A stretch of 64,000 nt of DNA from Vreelandella glaciei (GTDB lineage: Bacteria > Pseudomonadota > Gammaproteobacteria > Pseudomonadales > Halomonadaceae), in assembly GCF_013415125.1 (NCBI RefSeq), contig NZ_JACCDE010000001.1, forward strand, positions 124,001-188,000, given 5' to 3'. How positions within the stretch are numbered: the first letter of the stretch is position 1; each line of letters opens with the position of its first letter. Made by a program: the position numbers and the translations under genes. This document shows, piece by piece, positions 60,094-64,000 of this stretch. The notes beneath the pieces were generated by a model. That model had not been told where the DNA came from. It searched no databases and worked only from the letters and a program-made list of their open reading frames with translations.

Positions 60094-62303
60094 AGTTAAC
60101 CGCTGAACAGCAGGCCGTTGTGAATCATACCGCCGGTCATGCGCGGGTGGCGGCCGTCGCAGGCGCAGGTAAAACCACTACCATGGCCGCTCGGGTGCTA
60201 CACCTGTTGGCCCGTGGTGTGCCGCAAAAGCGCATTCTGGTGTTGATGTTTAACCGTTCCGCCAAGGATGATTTTCAGCGCCGTTTAGCGTCAATGGCGC
60301 CTGCCGGGCAGGCGCTGCCGGATGTGCGCACGTTTCACTCACTAGGCCACCGCCTAACCCAAAGCCTATGTCGCTGGGGCGCGCTTGCGCCTCGTCAGCT
60401 ATTATCCGCCGATTGGCAATTAGAGAGGCTGCTTCGTCAAGCGAGCCTTAATGTGCTGCGCGACGCAGTTGAGCGCCGTGATGCTGCGCTAGAAGGAGAT
60501 CGGCTTGAAACCTTGGCCCACTTCTGCGGCTTGGTTAAAGCAGAGATGATTACCCCTGAATCGCTCTATGAACGACTCAATGTTGACCCGGATACCGACT
60601 ATTTTCCGGCTGCTTTTACCGAGGCGGAGCGGCTACTAGCGTCGGAAGGGGTGATGACCTACGCTGATTTACTTTATCGCCCTTTGCAGGCGTTAGAGGA
60701 AGATAGCGCCCTGCGTGGTCGCGTCGAGGGGTTTTTGGATCATGTCATTATTGACGAGTATCAAGATATTAATGCCGCTCAGCAGCGCCTTTTATCCGTG
60801 CTGGTGGGCAGCCGTGCCGAGGTAATGGCGGTCGGCGATGCTAACCAATGCATCTATGAGTGGCGTGGCGCCAAACCCGATACGATGTTGGAAAATTTTA
60901 CCGCCACCTTTGGCGAGGCCACCGACTACCCGCTATCTACCACGTTCCGTCATGGCCATGCCTTGGCGCTTACCGCTAATCATGCCATTGCCGCCAATCA
61001 GCGCCGCCCCAATCAGCTGTGTCTGGCCGCGCCCAATAACCCTGAGACGCGCGTCTCGGTAGGGCAGGGCAGTCGGCTGTTACTGGATGCCTTGATGGAT
61101 TGGAAGGCCCAAGGGCGTGCGTTTAACGAGGCCAGTTTGCTGGTGCGTAGTTGGGCGCTGTCAGTACCTTTCCAGCTGGCGCTTTTGCAGGCGGGAATTC
61201 CGTTTCGGCTTCAGCGCGAGGATCGTTTTGTCTTTCGTCTGCCGTTGGTACAGGCACTCGCTGGGTACTTGAAGCTGTCGCGTCGTCCCGATCTGCTGCG
61301 CGATCCGCAGCAACTATTACTGCTGCTTTCCCAGCCGACTCCCTTTGTTGCTCGTGAGCGACTGCAGCGATTAGCCCATCAGCTGGCGACTACCCAGCAG
61401 TGGCCTGAGCGGCATGACCCTATGTTGACGGCATTAAAGCCGATCCAGCGGCGTACGCTTAAAAAACGCTGGTTGCTGCTATGTGAATTGCCTCAGCTGA
61501 GTGCATGGCCGCCCGCCAAGCTGTTAAGGCATGTAGTGGAAACCATTGAGGCGGAAAAAACACTTAAACGGGCAGCGGCGCGGCGCGATAAAGGTGAAGA
61601 GGATGTACGCTTACTCGATGTCTTAATTGAGCAGGCGCAAAGCGTTCAAGACCCAGATGCCTTTATCGAGCTACTGGAACGCCCGGTTGAAAATCAGGCG
61701 GGCGGCGTGCTGATTAGCACAGTGCACGGTGCCAAAGGGCTTGAGTGGCCATTGGTAGCTGTGGTGGGTGTCAATGAAGAGGATTTTCCCCACTACAGCC
61801 GCGATAATCCGCTTAGCGATGAGCGCTTGGAGGAGGAGCGGCGGTTGTTCTACGTAGCCATCACGCGCGCCCAAGAACAGCTATTAGTGCTCCATGATGG
61901 GGGCGTACACCGTCCCAGCCGCTTTATCGCCGAAAGTGCCTGGCAAGACAGTATGCGTGTGGCCTCTTGTCTAGCTAACCCCAGTGCGCCAGAAGCATCG
62001 CTGCAAGTTACATCGGTGGGGCTGGTTGAGCGTTATCTGACGCGTTTAGGGCGAGACGACATTGTGCTCGCAGCGGCACACGTTGAAGAGCACAAGGCAA
62101 CTTATTCGGCCGATACTCGCTTTTATCCCGGTCAGCGTCTGCACCATGCGGTATTTGGTGAGGGTGAAGTGGCGGCAGTAGAGGGAAATGCGAGCGACCC
62201 GGTGATTGATGTGCGCTTTGACCAAGCTGGCCGACGCAGGCTTATTGCCCGCCGAGCGCCCATTCAGCTATTGGAAGGCTCGCAAAGCGCTATTCTCTCT
62301 TAG
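60090..62303 (+). CDS. UvrD/Rep-family SF1A DNA helicase
   Basis: 737 residues, GTG start overlapping the DUF1285 stop. Helicase motifs: Q motif LTAEQQAVV, P-loop VAGAGKTTTMAAR, motif II VIIDEYQDINAAQQ, motif III AVGDANQCIYEWRGA, motif IV TTFRHG, motif V STVHGAKGLEWP, motif VI FYVAITRAQEQL. The end (about 675-737, LHHAVFGEGEVAAVEG...DVRFDQAGRRRLI) resembles the Tudor-like domain by which PcrA/UvrD bind RNA polymerase. Probably a repair or transcription-coupled helicase, distinct from UvrD itself. Confidence 0.88.
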   Translation: MKLTAEQQAVVNHTAGHARVAAVAGAGKTTTMAARVLHLLARGVPQKRILVLMFNRSAKDDFQRRLASMAPAGQALPDVRTFHSLGHRLTQSLCRWGALAPRQLLSADWQLERLLRQASLNVLRDAVERRDAALEGDRLETLAHFCGLVKAEMITPESLYERLNVDPDTDYFPAAFTEAERLLASEGVMTYADLLYRPLQALEEDSALRGRVEGFLDHVIIDEYQDINAAQQRLLSVLVGSRAEVMAVGDANQCIYEWRGAKPDTMLENFTATFGEATDYPLSTTFRHGHALALTANHAIAANQRRPNQLCLAAPNNPETRVSVGQGSRLLLDALMDWKAQGRAFNEASLLVRSWALSVPFQLALLQAGIPFRLQREDRFVFRLPLVQALAGYLKLSRRPDLLRDPQQLLLLLSQPTPFVARERLQRLAHQLATTQQWPERHDPMLTALKPIQRRTLKKRWLLLCELPQLSAWPPAKLLRHVVETIEAEKTLKRAAARRDKGEEDVRLLDVLIEQAQSVQDPDAFIELLERPVENQAGGVLISTVHGAKGLEWPLVAVVGVNEEDFPHYSRDNPLSDERLEEERRLFYVAITRAQEQLLVLHDGGVHRPSRFIAESAWQDSMRVASCLANPSAPEASLQVTSVGLVERYLTRLGRDDIVLAAAHVEEHKATYSADTRFYPGQRLHHAVFGEGEVAAVEGNASDPVIDVRFDQAGRRRLIARRAPIQLLEGSQSAILS

Positions 62304-62332
62304 CGTGTAAGTTGAGTGTGAAAGGGAGGGGC

Positions 62333-62369
62333 TACGGCTAGTAGGGACGCGTGCTCCCTTCTAGCCGTA
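62333..62369. terminator. Strong hairpin between helicase and ETF-QO genes
   Basis: TACGGCTAG-T-AGGGA and TCCCT-T-CTAGCCGTA form a 15-base-pair stem with one mismatch around a 7-base loop. The genes converge here. No clear T-run, so it may be Rho-assisted or protect 3' ends. Confidence 0.6.
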
Positions 62370-62385
62370 ACCTTCATGCGGCTGT

Positions 62386-62419
62386 CTTACATATTAGGGT
62401 GATTGGCTTACATATTAGG
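62386..62419. repeat. Direct repeat at the ETF-QO stop codon
   Basis: CTTACATATTAGG occurs at 62386-62398 and 62407-62419, a 21-base period. The second copy encodes the protein end PNM and stop; the first repeats the same codons in frame after the stop. Confidence 0.75.
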
Positions 62420-64000
62420 ATAGTTGGGGCCGCCGCCACCTTCCGGTGCTACCCACGTGATATTTTGCGCTGGGTCTTTAATATCACAGGTTTTGCAGTG
62501 TACGCAGTTCTGGAAGTTAATCTGAAAACGCGGCTGTCCTTCGCTATCTTCAACCACTTCGTACACACCGGCCGGGCAGTAGCGCTGTGCTGGCTCTGCA
62601 TACTTAGGCAGGTTCTCTCGGATCGGTAGCTCCGGATCCTCCAGGCGTAAATGGCACGGCTGGTTTTCTTCATGATTGGTATTCGACAGAAACACTGACG
62701 ATGGTTTATCGAAGGAAAGCTTTCCATCCGGCTTGGGGTAGTTAATCTTTTCAAACTCGTCCGCAGGCTTCAGGGCGCCGTGATCGGTAGTGGTGTCATG
62801 GACGTTGGGTAACTTGTTGCCCAGCAACTGGTGGGCAAAGTTATACGCGCCGCCACCGATGGTGCCGTATTTATGGATAGCCGGGCCGAAGCTGGCGCTC
62901 TCTTTAAGCTCTTGATACGCCCAGCTGGCTTCCCATTTCTGAGTAAAGCTCGTCAGTTCCTGAGCGCCCTCATCACCGCCTTTAATTGCCTCAAACACGC
63001 TCTCGGCAGCCACTAAGCCCGACTTCATGGCGGTGTGTAAGCCTTTAATTTTGGAAAAGTTGAGCGTGCCAGCATCGCAGCCGACCAGCAGGCCGCCGGG
63101 GAACGTCATTTTTGGCAGGCAGTTGAAGCCCCCTTTGGTAATGGCCCGGGCGCCGTAAGCAACGCGTTTGCCTTCCTTAAGGTATTGGCCAATAGCCGGA
63201 TGATGTTTCATACGCTGAAATTCATCAAACGGTGAAAGCCATGGGTTTTGGTAGCCAAGATCCATAATCAGACCTACCACCACCTGCTGATTTTCCGCAT
63301 GGTACAAAAACCACCCGCCGTGGGTGTTGTTATCTAAAGGCCAGCCTGAACCGTGAACTACCAGGCCAGGCTCATGCTGCTCGGCAGGTACATCCCACAG
63401 CTCTTTGAGGCCAATACCGTAGTGCTGGGGGTCGCGACCCTCATCCAGCGAGAAGTCTTTAATTAAGCGCTTCCCAATATGGCCGCGTGAACCCTCAGCA
63501 AATAGCGTGTATTTGGCGCGCAGTTCCATACCCGGCATGTAGCCATCTTTGGGTGTACCATCGGCGGCGACACCCATATCACCAATCAGAATGCCGCGCA
63601 CAGCGTTGTCTTCAATGATAACGTCCTGGGCGGCAAAGCCTGGAAAGATTTCAACGCCGAGCGCTTCTGCCTGCTCGGCCAGCCAGCGGCAGAGGTTGCC
63701 GGCACTGATAACGTAACGTTGCTGATCGCCGCCGGTGTTATGCATACTTTTCGGCACCAGTGCGTTAGGCACTTTTTGCGCTTTCTCGGCGTCCTTAAGC
63801 AAAACAACGTCATCGCGAATGGCGGGCGTATTGAGCGGCGCGCCGCGTTCTTTCCAGTCTGGAAAGAGTTCAGTCAGTGCGCGGGGCTCAAAAACCGCTC
63901 CTGACAAAATATGAGCGCCAACTTCTGAGCCTTTCTCAACCACACAGACCGTTAATTCTTGCTCCGCCTCGTTAGCTTGCTGCATGAGTCGGCAGGCGGC
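62408..64000 (-). CDS. Electron transfer flavoprotein-ubiquinone oxidoreductase, C-terminal part
   Basis: The gene runs out of the window at its 5' end; 530 residues are visible, starting in the FAD domain (AACRLMQQAN...VVEKGSEVGAHILSG). MTFPGGLLVGCDAGTLNFSKIKG is typical, and the C-terminus carries the [4Fe-4S] ligands (YCPAGVYE, NCVHCKTCDIKDP). The monotopic enzyme passes electrons from ETF, loaded in fatty acid and amino acid oxidation, to ubiquinone. Strong sequence agreement with the family. Confidence 0.95.
   Translation of the reverse strand, partial: AACRLMQQANEAEQELTVCVVEKGSEVGAHILSGAVFEPRALTELFPDWKERGAPLNTPAIRDDVVLLKDAEKAQKVPNALVPKSMHNTGGDQQRYVISAGNLCRWLAEQAEALGVEIFPGFAAQDVIIEDNAVRGILIGDMGVAADGTPKDGYMPGMELRAKYTLFAEGSRGHIGKRLIKDFSLDEGRDPQHYGIGLKELWDVPAEQHEPGLVVHGSGWPLDNNTHGGWFLYHAENQQVVVGLIMDLGYQNPWLSPFDEFQRMKHHPAIGQYLKEGKRVAYGARAITKGGFNCLPKMTFPGGLLVGCDAGTLNFSKIKGLHTAMKSGLVAAESVFEAIKGGDEGAQELTSFTQKWEASWAYQELKESASFGPAIHKYGTIGGGAYNFAHQLLGNKLPNVHDTTTDHGALKPADEFEKINYPKPDGKLSFDKPSSVFLSNTNHEENQPCHLRLEDPELPIRENLPKYAEPAQRYCPAGVYEVVEDSEGQPRFQINFQNCVHCKTCDIKDPAQNITWVAPEGGGGPNYPNM

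Overview
The window is chromosomal housekeeping DNA from a gammaproteobacterium, most likely a Halomonadaceae member (Halomonas/Vreelandella type). This rests on gene content and order (sspB-dolP-diaA-yraN-lpoA / rsmI-rnpB-dcw cluster; rne / rluC-HAD-sppA; rpmF-plsX-fabDG-acpP-fabF-pabC-mltG-tmk-holB-pilZ-tatD) and on protein style. Genus assignment is inference; no database search was possible. I see no prophage, insertion sequence, CRISPR array, rRNA or tRNA.

Layout. 1-3.4 kb: the 3' end of sspB, then a leftward block dolP, diaA, yraN, lpoA. 3.5-4.8 kb: rsmI and the RNase P RNA. 4.8-22.6 kb: the division and cell wall (dcw) cluster rsmH-ftsL-ftsI-murE-murF-mraY-murD-ftsW-murG-murC-ddl-ftsQ-ftsA-ftsZ-lpxC, tightly packed with many start/stop overlaps, lacking mraZ at its head and broken by a 312-base regulatory gap before ftsA. 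22.7-26.5 kb: leftward dciA, then a small secreted-leader ORF and secA. 26.5-31 kb: argJ, a mutT-thiE fusion, and leftward aguA-aguB for agmatine breakdown. 31-41.5 kb: envelope genes (a single LolC/E-type permease with lolD, comEC, msbA-lpxK-trm112-kdsB-LMW phosphatase-murB). 41.6-49 kb: rne (leftward, long structured leader) diverging from rluC-HAD-sppA, then maf. 49-58 kb: yceD-rpmF and the fatty acid cluster running into mltG-tmk-holB-pilZ. 58.6-64 kb: tatD, a DUF1285 gene coupled to a UvrD-family helicase, and the C-terminal part of ETF-ubiquinone oxidoreductase.

Most of the window builds the envelope: peptidoglycan precursors (murB-F, mraY, murG, ddl), septation (fts genes), lipid A and KDO (lpxC, lpxK, kdsB, msbA), lipoprotein export (lol genes), acyl chains (fab/plsX) and protein export (secA).

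The most interesting locus is 23.3-23.8 kb. A 120-codon ORF with a Sec signal-like N-terminus ends in Arg-Gly-Pro-Pro plus six residues, just upstream of secA. Its last codons are complementary to the secA ribosome-binding region, and the gap folds into several nested perfect helices. This is the logic of the E. coli SecM-secA arrest switch with different sequence, so I propose a diverged or independently evolved arrest-peptide regulator. The ftsQ-ftsA gap and the rne leader are the next best regulatory candidates.
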